DNA of 64,000 nt from Calvatia gigantea (taxonomy: Eukaryota > Basidiomycota > Agaricomycetes > Agaricales > Lycoperdaceae): positions 558,001-622,000 of the forward strand of contig JACAAK010000005.1 of NCBI GenBank assembly GCA_025093985.1, given 5' to 3'. The position numbers and the translations under genes were made by a program. Each line of letters opens with the position of its first letter. Positions within the stretch are counted from its first letter, which is position 1. The notes beneath the pieces were generated by a model, which saw nothing but the letters and a program-made list of their open reading frames with translations, did not search any database and was not told the origin of the DNA. Shown in pieces: positions 23,939-36,414 of the stretch.

Positions 23939-24278
23939 TGTAAGGGCAACCTGCAGTCCGAGTGGCTCAGGGACATGAAGCTCTCACAAGGCGGGTGAGC
24001 AGACAACTGCGGGGGAATCCTTAGTTGTATTACAAGCGGCTGTGTAAACTACATACCTGTGGGGAAATCCTTAGAGAATCAGATAAGGGTTCCCTGCAGG
24101 TGTACAGGTTAATATATACTGTATTACTGTCCATTGTCCTATTGTTTTGTTATGTACATAAGTCCATCATTGTCCTTTGGGGTCTCCAGTTGTTACTCAT
24201 GTCATGTGTGGCTGAGAGTGGGTGAGAGCATAGGGTTGTGGGGCGGTCCGAGGGGACTGTCAGAGGTTGTCCCTGACA
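23939..24278 (-). repeat. J 5' LTR
   Basis: 340 bp; on the minus strand TGTCAGGG to CCCTTACA. Matches K 3' LTR along its length. Contains the TATA-like stretch (tatatact, about 24114-24121) and the terminal inverted TG/CA. Confidence 0.92.
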
Positions 24279-24567
24279 ATGACTAAAGTCTAGATGCCTG
24301 GGGATTATGCATGGGTACAGATGAAGGTGGACAAAGCAGGCGAACTTGGGAGGACCATAGCTTCAATGTATGTGTTGTACCCTCTTGCCAATGAGTGGTC
24401 CTAACTTTAGAACAAAAGGCAGAGACAGAGGCAGAGACAGAGATAGAACAGAAGTAGCATGTCGCTAAGTAGATTTCAGACTGAGGATTACAGATAAAGT
24501 AGCTATGGTTTATATACATGAGGAAGTGTGGTTCTACAAAAGGAAACTACTATGACTTCAGGTGTGG
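24279..24567. other. Unassigned 289-bp spacer between J and F
   Basis: Matches none of the elements I can recognise in the window. It holds a short imperfect purine repeat (gcagagacagag units, about 24419-24446). No convincing ORF. It may be remaining target DNA from before these insertions, or the end of an element that I do not recognise. Confidence 0.4.
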
Positions 24568-25539
24568 TGTAATAGCAAAGCCATTTTCATGCATGAAAAT
24601 CGCTAATCTAAGGCATACAAGCCTAATCTAACAATTACATCAAACCTTCCTATAGTAGTACAACCTAATCTAAGAAGCCCAACAGTATAATAAAAGAGTA
24701 CTTGATCACTGTAGAACACTATGGCCATTGATAACGGATAGCGGCAGCTACAGGATGACCACTGTGCTTGACTAAAAGCAATTCTAACAGTGTACTATAT
24801 GACCAGTCGTGATTCTGGCCAGACCAGGCAGTAAAACCATTCCAATGCATCTATACAGAGCTACAGGACCCCTTCAATGAGTCTAGACTCGAGAAATAAG
24901 TCCAACATGCTTAATCTAAAAGACTGATCAGCATGTTCACAAGAAATACCACCGTTGTTAGATTAACAAGCTCACTCAGCACTAATGACAATTATGGACA
25001 TGTTCATGTACAATCCATGGGGACACATAGGAGGACAATTCATGCAATGTCTGAAATCTCAGATACTCTACATATTTAGAGAGGAATGCAGAACCAGAGA
25101 ATGGGCTAGAACACAGTCCAGAACAAATGGATACCCGAAATCTTCATGTATTTCCAATGTCTCACTAATCTAATAGGTTGTGGCTCTCTTGGCATATGAT
25201 CTAATCTTCTGGTTTATACCTTGCTTAATAATATGTTCCTAGTCATATAATCATTCTCTTGTCATAACGAGCACCCAAATAATATATAAACCCCCTCTGA
25301 GGTATCAGGCATGGCAAGGAACCTACTAGCCATTGCCCAGCCTTCAGAGTGTAGTGAAAAGCGATCTATTGTGCCTGAGTGAAGCAAAGTAATAAGTTCT
25401 TTTAAGATTAACTAGACTAAGTGACTTGAGCTAAGGTTGGGACCTTTTGATCTAAGAAGAAGACCTCAGGCTTACTTGTGAAGTGAGCTTAGATTAAGAG
25501 CGTATTACATTGCTACACCCTGGTACTTGGTGTATCACA
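24568..25539 (+). repeat. F 5' LTR
   Basis: About 972 bp from TGTAATAG to TATCACA. The borders come from comparison with the inverted copy at about 57817-58793. TATA-like tatataaa at about 25282-25289. It contains many copies of TAATCTAA/TTAGATTA. Confidence 0.8.
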
Positions 25540-25945
25540 AGTATAGGACAGTGCACTTCTGGTTGTTAACTTGATAAGGGTGAATCTTAGGGAGTACCTG
25601 AGGTTCTGTGTCTTGTTGACTTCTTGGATAAGGGACATGAGTTGCACTTTTTACAGTGTAACTTGGCTTTACTCTTCTTAGCAAAGGTAGTTAGCTATTC
25701 TAGTGTTCTCCACATGTCATTATTTTCACATTATTTTGTGGAATTGTCTCGCATATTGTCAGATTGCCTCCCCATGAACTTGTCTTGTGCAAAAAACTTT
25801 AAATATCTATTTTGACAGCTTAATCTAAGCTGTATATCCATATCACACTTGGTATTCTATTTCTGCCTCTTTATCTGGAGCCCACCATGAGGGGAGTTTC
25901 AGTGTGAGAGCCACTTTATTTCCACACCCTTTTACTGTTCTCAAA
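25540..25945 (+). other. F leader between 5' LTR and gag
   Basis: About 400 bp of untranslated sequence following the LTR. It starts agtataggacagtgc, where a primer binding site is expected; I cannot match it to a specific tRNA. No ORF of note. Confidence 0.45.
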
Positions 25946-27706
25946 ATGAGCTTCGGGCCTCCACCTGGCACATATAAAAAGCAGATTGCTATTTCACACC
26001 CTGCTCCAGAACAATCTAAAACAAAACCCAAAGGTCAAGAGACTCAAAATTCTAGAAGAACAGAGCAATTACCAAAGCTAGATAATCCAGAGCAGTTGCT
26101 TAAAAACACCTGCTGTTCTTAATGCTCAGATACTCTTGGTGAAAGTTCTGCTTGCAAATGCACTTCACAAACAGTAAATCCTGCTGTTTTCATGGACCCT
26201 TCACCTAATCTAGCATGAAACTTACCAGTACAGACACAACCTCAGACCCAAACTACCTCTCAAACAAACTCAAATCAGCCAAATGCTATGCCTAGCCCTG
26301 CTATGCCAAACCCCATGGCTATAGAAGCCCCAGGATGGGATAGTTGAGGAGCCACACTCCGAGACTTCCTATGGCATCTAGAACACCTATTCGATGTCTC
26401 TGGTATCACAGACATTAAAGATAAAGTGAAATGGGCCATTAGCTATATAGAGCCTAGTATATGAGATGAATGGACAAGCTTCCCAGAATATATAACCCCA
26501 GACTGGAATAGTTTTAAAGATCATTTGAAGCAGGAGTATCCAGAGCTCGTAACAGAAGAACAAGGTCCAGTTGCTAGATTACAAGCATTAGGATGAGAAT
26601 ACAAACACATTAGTATGTTTGACAAAGAATGCCTCTTAGCCTTCAAGAGGAAGTTCTCTCTACAAGCAGACAAATGTCTAACAAATCTGCCACTCGTAAC
26701 AAACTGAGAACTAGTAGAAATGTTTGTTGGAAGTCTCGATAAGCACTTCCAAGAGAACTTGAATACTAGATTAAGTATCAACAGTCGTGCCTGTGCAGGA
26801 GGCATGGCCTGAGGTGAAGATCCATATAATTGGACTGAAGTCATTGCTAAAGCAGTAGAGCTGGTCAGTGGAAAGACTATAGCTAAAGCATTAAAATATG
26901 ACAATAATCCAGATACTATGTCTTGAGCTATACCACTGCAAGTAAAATGCGAACCTGTTGAGCAGCAGTTGGACTTATGTGAAGAGATTGCTAATCTAAA
27001 AAATACTCTGGCTGTCAATCAGAAAAATATGCAGAGTTTTATAGATTCTATAAAAGCTACAATGTAAACAAAATTTACATATCCTGCAAATCCTGTAAAC
27101 TATAGTCAGGGACAGCCGAGACAGAATAATGAGACTGCAGCCAGGATAGGCAGAGGGTGCTACTATTGTTTCGATCCAAAGCATCGCTAGCTTGCATGTC
27201 CAGAAAAAAACCAGGATGTGAAAGATGGAAAAATTAAAGTTGATGGAAATCAACTTAGATTTGTGGATGGCTCACCCATACCTAGAATTGAAGGGATGTC
27301 TATTAAGGCTATTATAGTGAAGTATTTGCCAAACATGCTATTGGTATGCCTAGGCATGCAACCCGAATTGCCTCAAGAAGAGGAAGTGCCTGATCTAGGT
27401 CCCTACCAATCTTATGGTCATGCACCTGAGATTTCCATCTACACAAACCAACTCAAAGATACTAGAGATAGTATAATTAAAGAGAGTAAGCAAGTGTTAG
27501 ATAGATGCAGCTTAGAACTAGAAAATCTAAAAGGCCATCTTAATACAATTGAAACATTGCTATCTGGCACTAAGCCTGTGAAATCATGCAAAGCTAAAGA
27601 TTCTGAGCCAGTGTCTAATGAAGAAAATGATTCTAATGACCTGGCTAGCCAGCTTGTGAAGATATTGGCTTTGGCTCAAAAGAAGGACAGCTCTAAAAAG
27701 AATTAG
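25946..27706 (+). pseudogene. F gag
   Basis: One frame of 587 codons from ATG 25946 to TAG 27704-27706, with about ten internal stops, mostly TGA. The N-terminus is Pro/Gln/Ser-rich. The capsid-like middle reads FLWHLEHLFDVSGI, KVKWAISYIEP and FKDHLKQEYPEL. A zinc knuckle CYYCFDPKH...C lies near 27159-27200 with a TAG inside it, then a conserved-looking RFVDGSPIPRIEG and a coiled-coil-like acidic C-terminus. pol is in the -1 frame after 27706. Family call by overall layout; the capsid assignment is by pattern. Confidence 0.75.
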
Positions 27707-27754
27707 TCAGGTTTTTAAGTGGTTCAATGAAGAAACTATCTCCTGGATGGAAGA
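27707..27754 (+). pseudogene. F pol start, cut by E
   Basis: Short -1 frame piece that continues in frame at 52374/52379 once E is removed; the inserted length is a multiple of three, so the frame is kept. Ends in the TSD GAAGA (27750-27754). Confidence 0.6.
27750..27754. repeat. TSD of element E, left (GAAGA)
   Basis: GAAGA before the LTR start TGTTATG; repeated at 52374-52378 after the other LTR. Confidence 0.93.
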
Positions 27755-28348
27755 TGTTATGTGCGTTACCTTACTTCGCAACCGGGCCCGGATCTTCTCC
27801 ACTCAGGGAGAGGTTCAACGCTATAGCCCAGGAGTATACAACAAGTCTCAATGACTTCTGTGCAGACTTCGGATGGCTCCCTCGAGTAGAAGCTCGCACT
27901 TGTCTGAGAAGTCCAAGTTAAGTGTCACTGCAGTCCCCAAGGTTGTTAACCTTGTAGCAGACGAGTGAAGATAAGGAAGCTTGTTACTAGAATAACCTAA
28001 GGTAATACAGTTGTACTACTCAAGGTTTATATACTAGCTACGCATAAGAGATGAGAGAATATGTAGTAAGAAGGTATGAGTCAATGGGAAACTACTATGG
28101 GTTAATTGGTAATCTACGGAGTCATAGGGATGTAGTAAGAGAAGGAATACGAGTCATGGGAAGTAGGAGACAAGTAAATAGAAGTTCGATGGTGGGATAA
28201 CAGAAACGATGACTTGGAACAAGTCATAAGAAGCGGAGATAGAAGTACAGAAGGTAAATAAATAAAGAGTGGACTGGAGTATATGGAAGAGGGGGTTAAT
28301 ACGCTAAATAAAGTAAGTCCACGGTAATCCAGTAGTAAGTTCGTAACA
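27755..28348 (-). repeat. E 3' LTR
   Basis: 594 bp. It differs from the 5' copy (51780-52373) at about ten sites, all CpG versus TpG or CpA. TATA element (tatataaa on the minus strand) near 28027-28034. Confidence 0.95.
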
Positions 28349-28380
28349 TTAGCCCGTCCCTAGGTAAATTACTCCGAAAT

Positions 28381-30096
28381 TTACGCTGACATACAGAAGT
28401 AGTCCAGGGAGACTCTGTCATTGTAGTACTTGTCTTTGAAGGCATCACGGGGATTATCCAATACTTGTGCTTTGAAGCGTTGCTTCATTGCTTCAACGGC
28501 TTGTACATGGTTGACGTATTTTGGGCAGTCTTCAGGTTTGTGTTTTGGATTGATGGTTTCGCAGAGTCGACAGAAATATTGGGGACAAGTCCATCAGTAA
28601 TGACCAGGGCGGGTTTTTTGGCAGATAGAACAGGTGGTATGGGCATAGTCGCTTGCCCAGTGACCTACGGTGGGGAGGTGGAGTTTGGCACATTTTTCGC
28701 AAAAGGCCTTCGGGTCGAAGTTCGGGTTGTTCATAGCTCGGGGTTGGGTTGGGGTTCGTCCTTGTCCTGGGTTGGTTCAGAGGGGTTTTCGTGGGGGATT
28801 TGATGCACTATGAGTCGATCCAGATGAGCCATTAGGTTGTATATGGCTGTCTCAAGTCGTTCGGGGGAAATCCAGTCATCGGGGTTGGACAGATGAGGCT
28901 GGGGGAGGTGCATTCGGTTTGGGGGAGGGGTTTCTCTGGGGGGAATGGGTTCGTTGGTGTGGTCGGCTCAGAGATGGGCTAGTTTGTGGGTGGGATGAGA
29001 GAGACTCAACGCGATTTTCGTCGAGGTAGCGGGCATAAGCTTGAGGTAGTCCAAGGCTTCGTGATGCCTTGATAAATAGGGCCACTCAATCGGCAGCGTG
29101 CTCATAATCCCCAGAAAGATGTTCAAGCTGTGAAAAGGCGTCACAGATAATGTGCCAGTGGTTTCATTGAGTGAAACTATGTAGATATTTGGTGCGGAAG
29201 TGAGTTCGATGATCTCGCTGGAGTGCCACTGCATGGAGGGATCCCTCAGATGAGAGGTCAGCTCGAGTCCATAGCTCCATGGCCACAGATCCATCATCCG
29301 GAATGGTCTCTGGGCTGAATCTGGGGGCAGCATTGGGGTCTCAATCAGCGGGGTTGGCTGCGACCCAGGTGAGGTGGGCAGCGGAGGGGGTGGCTGGGTC
29401 AGTGGGTTTGGGAGGAAGTTCCTCCCTATGAGATTTCGGGATCCCAGCTCGCTCCAAGGGGAGTGCTGGGGCGGGGTTGTCAATTCGGATTGGATGGAGA
29501 TATTGAGGCTTTGGCGACCAGAGGAGTTGCTGGCCCACATCATAGGCATGGGTATGGGGAGTGGTTCCGGTGACAACCTTGGAGAAGGAGACTGGGGGGT
29601 CTCGGGGTTCGGTGTCGCGGGGCGGGTTATGTGTTGTAGTTCGCTGGGAACTGGGTCTGGGTGCAGGGGAGCTGCTTGCCATTCTGCTGGGGTAGGTGAG
29701 TTTATCCCAGGGGTTGTGGGTGGTTGATTCGGTGGTTGGGAGAATGTAGATGCAGTCGTGTCTGATGAAGATGTCGACCCAAAAGTGTTTGTTTTGGTCT
29801 GCGATTTGTTGGAGCTCGTCTTGGGTAAAGACGGCATTTGGAAGGGTTAGGATTGGTTTTTCCAGTAATTCGTTTATCTGGACGTTGGGGAGAATAGGAA
29901 TGGGAGTTTCGTGATTTGCCGGTGTGGTGGTAGGGGGGTTGGGAGTAGTGGTGCAAGGAGAGTTGGGAAGGGATTGAACTTTTCTGATTGGGGAGTTGTT
30001 CTTGGTTGAAAGGGATGATACAGAAGAGAGAGAAGGGGATGATGCTACAATAGCAGCTTTCTTTTCCTTCTTATAGTTCTTTTGAGTGGGTGCCAT
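28381..30096 (-). pseudogene. E ORF3 with C-terminal zinc knuckles
   Basis: Accessory ORF downstream of pol, same strand, ATG 30096 to TAA 28381-28383 (572 codons) with in-frame stops (first at 29341-29343). N-terminus basic/Ser-rich (MAPTQKNYKK), then NELLEKPILTLPNAVF and FWVDIF. The middle is Pro/Ser-rich, followed by a helical block (CDAFSQLEHLSGDYEHAAD, SRSLGLPQAYARYL). The C-terminus is Cys/His-rich, with CEKC, CSIC and CRLC knuckles as in C1; knuckle 1 has its last Cys changed to Tyr. It starts 62 bp after the pol stop and ends 32 bp before the 3' LTR. Function unknown; the knuckles suggest nucleic-acid binding. Confidence 0.75.
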
Positions 30097-30158
30097 TGGT
30101 GATTTAGTTCGCAAGGTGTTGTTGTGGGGTGATGAGGAAGTTTGATGGTTTTTCTGGT

Positions 30159-33100
30159 CTATTTATGTCTTCCTCGTCGTTTAGGTGGGGCGGTGGTTAG
30201 TCGGTGTTCTTTTTGATATTTTCGTAATAGTTTTTGGGCATGTGGTGATAGTTGTGCTTCGTTTTCCCAAGAGTTTTCTTCATGGTCATAACCTTTCCAT
30301 TTGATGTAATATTCCCTTTGTCCACTTTTAGTTCAGTGGTTTAGAATTCCCTCGATTTCATATTCTTCTTCTCCTTCTATGATATCAGGGAGGGGTGGTT
30401 GTGGGTTTGGTCCGTGAATACTATTTTCAGTGTATGCAGAGAGAAGAGTAGCATGGAATACGTTGTGAATTTTCCATGTTTCAGGTAGGTTAAGTTGGTA
30501 AGAGAGTGGCGATAAGACTTCTTTGATTGTGAATGGTCCAAGGCGTTTCGGTGCTATTTTGTTTGATTTGAATGGGAGTTTCAGGTTTCTTCGTTCTAGC
30601 CACACTTGTTGTCCTAGGATGAAGGGTTTGAATTTCGATTTGATTCGTTGTTCCATGGCTAGTTTGTGAGCAGCGATGGCTTCTCTTCATGCATGATCCA
30701 GTGCTTCTATTCGTTCTTCAGTAGTGGTATAGTTTGATTCCTCAAGGATTGTAGGTATTCCATGAGGTTTTGTTCTGTACATGAGTTCAAAAGGTGTTTG
30801 TTTATGGTCGGAGTGCGTTCTTGAGTTATGGGAGAACTTGAGGATAGGGAGTGTTTCAGACCAGGTGGAAGGGTTTCCTGTGCAGTAGATTGACAGGTAA
30901 GCGGAGATTTCCTGGTTGAATTGTTCGGTGGTTCCATCAGATTGAGGGTGGTAGGCAGATGAGAACGATTGGGTGATTCCTAAGCGTTTCATGAGAGCTT
31001 GGCTGGAGTTAGCTTGGAATCTGAGGTCACGGTCGAAGATTATTTTGTCTGGTAGTCTGAATCTGGTGTAGACTTTGTTTATAATTATGTCGGCGATCCC
31101 TTTGGCAGTGATTTCTTTTGTACAAGGAGTGAGAATTACCCCCTTCGTAAGTCCATGGTCCACTATGGACAGAATTGCGTCATATCCATGGGATTTTGGC
31201 AGGTCTGTTAATAGATCCATTGCAATATGTGCGAATGGTCTAGCGGAGTTTGGTGGTGGAATTGGTTGCAACAGTGGATGAGCAGGGTTTTGATTGATTT
31301 TGAATTGTTGGCAAGCACTGCACCCTTGGACATAATTTCGTACAAAGGTACTCATTCCTGGCCAATATACTTCCACTTTGGCCATTCAGTATGTTTCTTG
31401 TTCTCCAGGGTGTCTGGCAGAAGGATGGTCGTGGTATCGTTGGATAACATGTCGGCAGAGTTCCACGTCTTCTGGGATGATGATTTTCCCATCAAAAGTC
31501 ATGAGGTGTCCTAGTGACATGGGAATAATCCCATATCTTGGGTTGACTGCTTCTGGTGAATTTGATAGAAGTCGTTTCATTGCTTCCATAGTAATTTCAT
31601 CGTATCTGGATGATTTGGTGATTTCATTTTGTAATTCTTGGTCGATAAGGGAGATGAATAGTTCGTTTGGCAATACTGTTATTTCGTTAAGGAATACTTC
31701 TTCTGGAAGGACAGTAACATTTTCGTTGTCATTGTCATTGTCAGGAGTATGGTTTGGTCTTCGTGAAAGTGCATCTGCTGCTGGTATTTTTGTTCCAGGA
31801 ACATGTTCAATCGCGAAGTCGAAATGTGCGAGGAATCCAAGCCATCGGGCTTGTCTTCTGGAGATATTTTGGGGTTTTCTCCAAAAGGTAAGGTTCTTGT
31901 AATCGGTTCATATGGTTACATGATGTTGGGCTCCTTCTAAGTAGTGCCGCCATTCTTCTAAAGCGGTGATTATGGCAAGGAGTTCTCAATCGTGTATTTC
32001 ATAGTTTCGTTGGGTAGGGTTGAATGCTTTGGATAGGAAAGCTACTGGGTGGTAGTTTCCATTTGTGTCTTGTTGGGATAGGACAGCTCCTAAGGCATAT
32101 TTCAAGGCATCTGTTTCGATAAAGAATGGTTTGGTCTGGTCCAGCATTTGTAAGATGGGTTTCTTCAAGAATTCTGATTTTAGTCATTTGAAGGCTTCAT
32201 TTGCTTTGGTTTCCCATTCGAACTTCTTGGTTTTTGATAGTAGGGAGTTAAGCGGCCGAGAGATGTCAGCATAGCGATGTATAAATTTTCGGTAGAAGTT
32301 GCAGAATCCCATAAATTTTCTGACATCACAGGTAGTGCGGAGTAAGGGCCATTCTTCTATTCCACGGAGTTTGGTGTTGTCCATTTCGATTTTGTCAGGG
32401 GAGATTATCATGCCGAGATATTCGAGGTGGGTTTTGTCGAATTCACATTTTTCCAATTTTAGGTATAGATTGTTATCCTGTAGTATCTGGAGGGCTTCCA
32501 GAGTAAGGCGATCCATTTCTTCCTGAGTTTTGGCATAGATTAGAATATTGTCCATGTAGATTATGATTCCTCCTTTGTCAAGCATTTTGGCAAAGATAGT
32601 GTCCATCATTTTCTGAAACGTAGTGGGGGAGTTGCACATTCCAAAGAACATGACATTCGGTTTGTATAGTCCGATGGGAGTCTTGAAGGCAGCTTTCCAT
32701 TGATCGCCTTCTCGAATTCTGATGTTATTGTATCCAAGTCAGACGTCCATTTTGGTGAAGAGTTTCGCTCCTTGGAGTTTGTCCATTATAGTTGTGATCA
32801 TGGGGATGGGGTAAGTGTTCTTCTTCGTATGTTTGTTCAGATAATGGTAGTCCTGACAAGGGCATAATTTTCCATCTTTCTTTCCTACAAAGAAGAAAGA
32901 AGAAGCCATCGGAGATTCGGATTCTTGGATGTATCCTTTTTGGAGGTTCTCATGTATGAACTTTTTGAGTTCTTCGGTTTCCAAGGGAGATAGGGGATAC
33001 GTTTTTCCTAGTTCTGGTTTGAACGTGTCCAGAAGTTCTATCTTGTGATCATAGGGGCGAGTCGGTGGGAATCGTTCAGATTTCTTGCTATCAAATACCG

Positions 33101-33922
33101 AAGTGAATTTCTTGTATTTCCGGGGTAGTTTAGCTTGGGTTTTCGGGGTAGATTTCTGCGCTAGTCTTGTGGCTTGAGTGATTTTTGTATTGATCTCGAG
33201 TTCATGTGGGGTTTGAGTGATTCCATAGAGTTCATGCTCCAAGTGAAATTCGTCGAAATTGACATTTTCTAAGTAGAGTTTTAGTTCATCGATTGAGAGT
33301 TCAGGTTCATCGGAATGGATAATTGCTTTGAAGACTTTTACAGCTAGTGGATCGAAGTCTTCGTCTAGGTAGGTGTATCGTTCGGCGTCGTTCATTCCAT
33401 GAATGTCTAGAGCAATTTCGTTGATGGTGGTAGGTCCGTTTGTGGATTTTGCGATAAGGGGTATGATATGGTCATGATTCCGCCAGCTGAACTCTTGGGT
33501 AGTCCAATTTATGTCCAGATTTGTCTGTTGTAGCCAAGGGTATCCAAGGATTAGATCTTTCGATCCTATTCCTGAGACATAGGCTTCAAAATGACATTGC
33601 TTTCCATCGATGAGAGCGTTTAGTTCTACGCTTTCGTAGATTGATCCGTTTTCGTTGGGAGTTCCATCTGCATTAGATACTTTGATAGGTTGATCAATGG
33701 TATGGGTTTGTAGTCTGTAAGTGTTGGTAAACGTGGAGGAGATGAAGTTTCCTTGGGCTCCTGAGTTGATTAATGCGGTGACTGGGATGTTTCGTAGATG
33801 GTTTTGGTTCAGTTCGATCGGGAGAAAGATTGACACTTTATTGTCCGAGGTAGGGAGTTTGATAAGATTAATTTGTGGGTCACCCAACGATTCTTTTTCA
33901 AGATTGGGTGACACTTTCAAAA
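30159..33922 (-). pseudogene. E pol
   Basis: Pol in the -1 frame after gag. Protease near 33790-33750 reads LINSGAQGNF (Asp to Asn, codon 33765-33767). RT from about 32950 contains FFFVGKKDGKL, KMDV-stop-LGYNN and MFFGMCNSPTTFQ, and an active site YMDN (Asn codon 32547-32549). RNase H: FFIETDALKYALGAVL near 32120. Integrase: a zinc region near 31460-31310, MDLLTDLP near 31220, FDRDLRF near 31040 (SDRDPRF in C1) and GTTEQFNQ near 30925. Chromodomain: YIKWKGYDHEENSW near 30313-30275. Stops at 32739, about 32186, 31986, 31918, 31386, 30687 and 30345, mostly TGA for Arg. Confidence 0.88.
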
Positions 33923-34871
33923 ATCCCCGAAGGGTTTAAGTGTTGGGTCCATGATATAGGCTTCTCTGAATTCCATTCGTTCATCGATGGGGAGTTCTCT
34001 GATCATGGCTTGAATGTCTACTGCAGAGATTTTCCAGGTTTGATTCATAGCTGCACCTGAGTAGTTTCGTGAAGGTTGTGGTTGCTGAGGTCATTGATAT
34101 CGTGGTGGCTGCATAAATCTTTGTTGTGGAGGGTTGGGTTGTTTAAGCGGTTTGTCTTTTGATAGATTCGGATCAGGGTTTGGGCAATTGCTGATTAGAT
34201 GTCCGAATTTTCCACAACCTATGCATTTTCCTGCTTTGTAGTGAGTGACTTGCTCAGCAGTAAATACTGCATTTAGTTGTAGTTCTGGATCATCAGGATC
34301 TTGGGTGTCGTAGAGGTAATCATGTTCTTGTTCAGGGTAGTATAATTCTTCATCTTCATAAGGCATTTCATAGTGGTCTTGTGGTTCTACTGGTATTTCG
34401 TGTATAGTGCATCTCTGTTGATTATTTGGTTGAAAACGAGAGTGATAGTTCTGTTGAGGGAATCTGGGTGGTTGATAAGGAGTTGAGTTTCTTGGGAAAT
34501 TTCGTGGCCACATTGCATCAGCTTGTTGGTTAACAGAATCTCGTTGTACTGTGTCGGTATACCATTCAGCGATGGTTTCGGGTGGTCCTTCTTTCCATGT
34601 CCAAACTTCTCTGGCTAGAGAAGGGTTGAGTCCTCGTTTGTACTGTTCAATTAATGCTTCATTGTCTTGGATACCTCCAATGGATGCAAGATGTTAAAAT
34701 TCGAGGTTGAAGTCAGCTGTAGAGGATTTGTTTTGTTTTAATTCGTACCATTGTCTTCGTGTGGTGATTTGTTCGTCGACTGGTGTGAAGTGTTTTAGAA
34801 TTTCTATTTTGAATTCTTCAAATGTAGAGTATCTCTAGGGGATGGGTTTTCCACGGGCATCAGTGATTCGA
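33917..34871 (-). pseudogene. E gag, C-terminal half
   Basis: Continues the gag from 50426 after the D insertion. Capsid C-terminal part (ILKHFTPVDEQIT, RRQWYELKQNKSS, IEQYKRGLNPSLAREVW). Zinc knuckle CIGCGKFGHLISNC near 34222-34180. It ends at TGA 33917-33919, where pol begins in the -1 frame over a T5 run. Several stops occur in this half. Confidence 0.82.
34867..34871. repeat. TSD of element D, left (TTCGA)
   Basis: TTCGA before the D 5' LTR; repeated at 50421-50425. Confidence 0.93.
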
Positions 34872-35178
34872 TGTTATGAGTTTCCACCGATCATAACGAG
34901 TTCCGTGCTATTCTGCATTCCCAACTATCTGCGTGCCTGTTTCAGTTATTATAGTCCAGCATTCGCCGAGATATGACTCGTACCAACTACCATGCCTTGA
35001 CCGGACGTTTCATGTAGTTGCTCCATCCGTTCAACCGGACAACCTTAGACATATTTAAGCATACATACACCCTGCTGTATTCGGTATGCTTAACCACCTT
35101 CTGTTCTCTTTCCCTTACTCACCCTCAAGACTTAGCCAGAGCTGCAACCTGAGGTCTAAACCAACTAAGGTCGTAACA
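34872..35178 (+). repeat. D 5' LTR
   Basis: 307 bp, TGTTATGA to GTAACA. It differs from the 3' copy (50114-50420) at eleven positions by my count, every one a CpG/TpG or CpG/CpA difference. A weak TATA-like atatttaa lies near 35048. Confidence 0.95.
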
Positions 35179-35259
35179 TTTGGTTAAGCGTCACCACCTC
35201 ACCTTGCAAGAAACAGAGTTGAAAAAGACTCGAACCACGATGAACCTAGGAGCCATTAT

Positions 35260-36407
35260 ATGAGCTCGAACCCCAACAAATACAGAGAACCCCAGCTCGA
35301 AGTCACCGACAACGAGCTCGAAACAGACAGCGAGACTGACTCATCAGACGAAGAAGTAGAGAACCCCGAAGTACCTGCAACAGTTGTAACAAACAATGAA
35401 CTTGGAGACATCACACAAGGAGTAAACCCAACAGGAGTAGAAGCAGTTATATCAGAACTCTTCAACGAACTCGACATAGCTGAAGAACAGCTAGGACAAC
35501 CGGAGAACCAAGACACCGAAACCGAATCAGAATCAGGAGACTCAGAAATGTCAGACAACACTGCACCTGCCACAACACCCAACACAAAGGGACTCGTACC
35601 CGACCCAGGGTTCTTCGATGGAACCCGAACCAAATTCGATGACTGGTGGAGAGCCATGACACTCTTCATGAAATTCAACAAAGTCATTACGGCAGACGAC
35701 AAAGCCATAGCAGTCTTAGCTAGACTGAGGGGAGGAACAGCAGGAGCATATGCAGTGATGAAAGCACCACAAATTCTGGAAGGAGAAGACTCCATAGACT
35801 GGAAAGTCTTCGCCGAAGAATTCAAACAAACCTTTTCAGACGATGCCATGAATGCGAAGGCAGAATGGCAGATCGAAAAATTTAAACAGGGAAATAGGAA
35901 CATGGCCGACTACCTCATCAAATTCAAAGTACTTAAAAACAAGGCGAAAACTGACAACCGACATGCCATGTTCCTGTTGCGAAAAAACGCCTGACAAGAT
36001 ATTATCCACACTATCACAGGCTACCCTCCAGCTGCTCGACCCGACACGTACCCAGAATGGAAGGAGGCCATATTAGCAGTTGGACAAGGATATGAGGCAT
36101 CTGAATACCAAGGAGATAAGAAAACTAACTTGGGAACTACTTATGGAGGAATGGGAGAACCCATGGAAATAGGAAGCAGGCGACACGTGTTCAATGCAAA
36201 AGGGGAACCCAAGTGCTATAATTGCGGAATATTCGGACATACAGTATGTCCAAGGACTGCAAAAAGCCCAAAGGATTAACATGCTACAACTGTGGCAAAA
36301 TCGGACACATAGCCAAAGCATGCACCGCACCAAAGAAGGTACAGATCCGAGCAATAGACGAAGCCAAGCCAGAGGAACACCAGGATTTTTCCGGAGACTC
36401 CGAGTAG
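35260..36407 (+). pseudogene. D gag
   Basis: From ATG 35260. A very acidic N-terminus (Glu/Asp/Ser, about 110 residues), then the capsid region (FFDGTRTKFDDWWRAMTLFM, AVLARLRGGTAGAYAVM, EFKQTFSDDAMNAKAEWQIE). A TGA at 35992-35994 stands where Arg is expected. Two zinc knuckles follow: the first begins CYNCGIFGH near 36213 and is broken by a two-base insertion near 36247. In the shifted frame the second (CYNCGKIGHIAKAC, 36282-36323) is complete. The shifted frame ends at TAG 36405-36407, with pol in the next -1 frame. Confidence 0.82.
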
Positions 36408-36414
36408 GCGCTGC

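Larger units (their letters stand above)
18577..24278 (-). mobile_element. Element J: K-family Ty3, nearly complete, degenerate
   Basis: Minus-strand element with a full 5' LTR (23939-24278), gag, pol and a 3' LTR cut short (18577-18709). It belongs to the same family as K. About 200 nt of the 3' LTR (the part corresponding to 23939-24141) are missing at the junction with I, so no TSD can be checked. No extra ORF lies between pol and the 3' LTR in this family. Confidence 0.9.

Noticed and set aside
24283..24519. 79-codon minus-strand frame in the unassigned spacer
   Set aside because: No motif, low-complexity Ser/Ala/Val stretch, no homologue in the window.
27755..28348. Separate small gene in the C/E LTRs (repeated short frame of about 60 codons)
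   Set aside because: The same frame appears wherever the LTR appears (27755, 51780); it is LTR sequence with changing frame in the C1 copies.
28465..28803. Plus-strand frame over the E ORF3 zinc-knuckle end
   Set aside because: Reverse-strand shadow; the Cys/His pattern is only in the minus-strand frame.
35256..35903. 215-codon minus-strand frame over D gag
   Set aside because: Shadow of the acidic gag N-terminus (Glu/Asp codons give Ser/Leu/Phe on the other strand).
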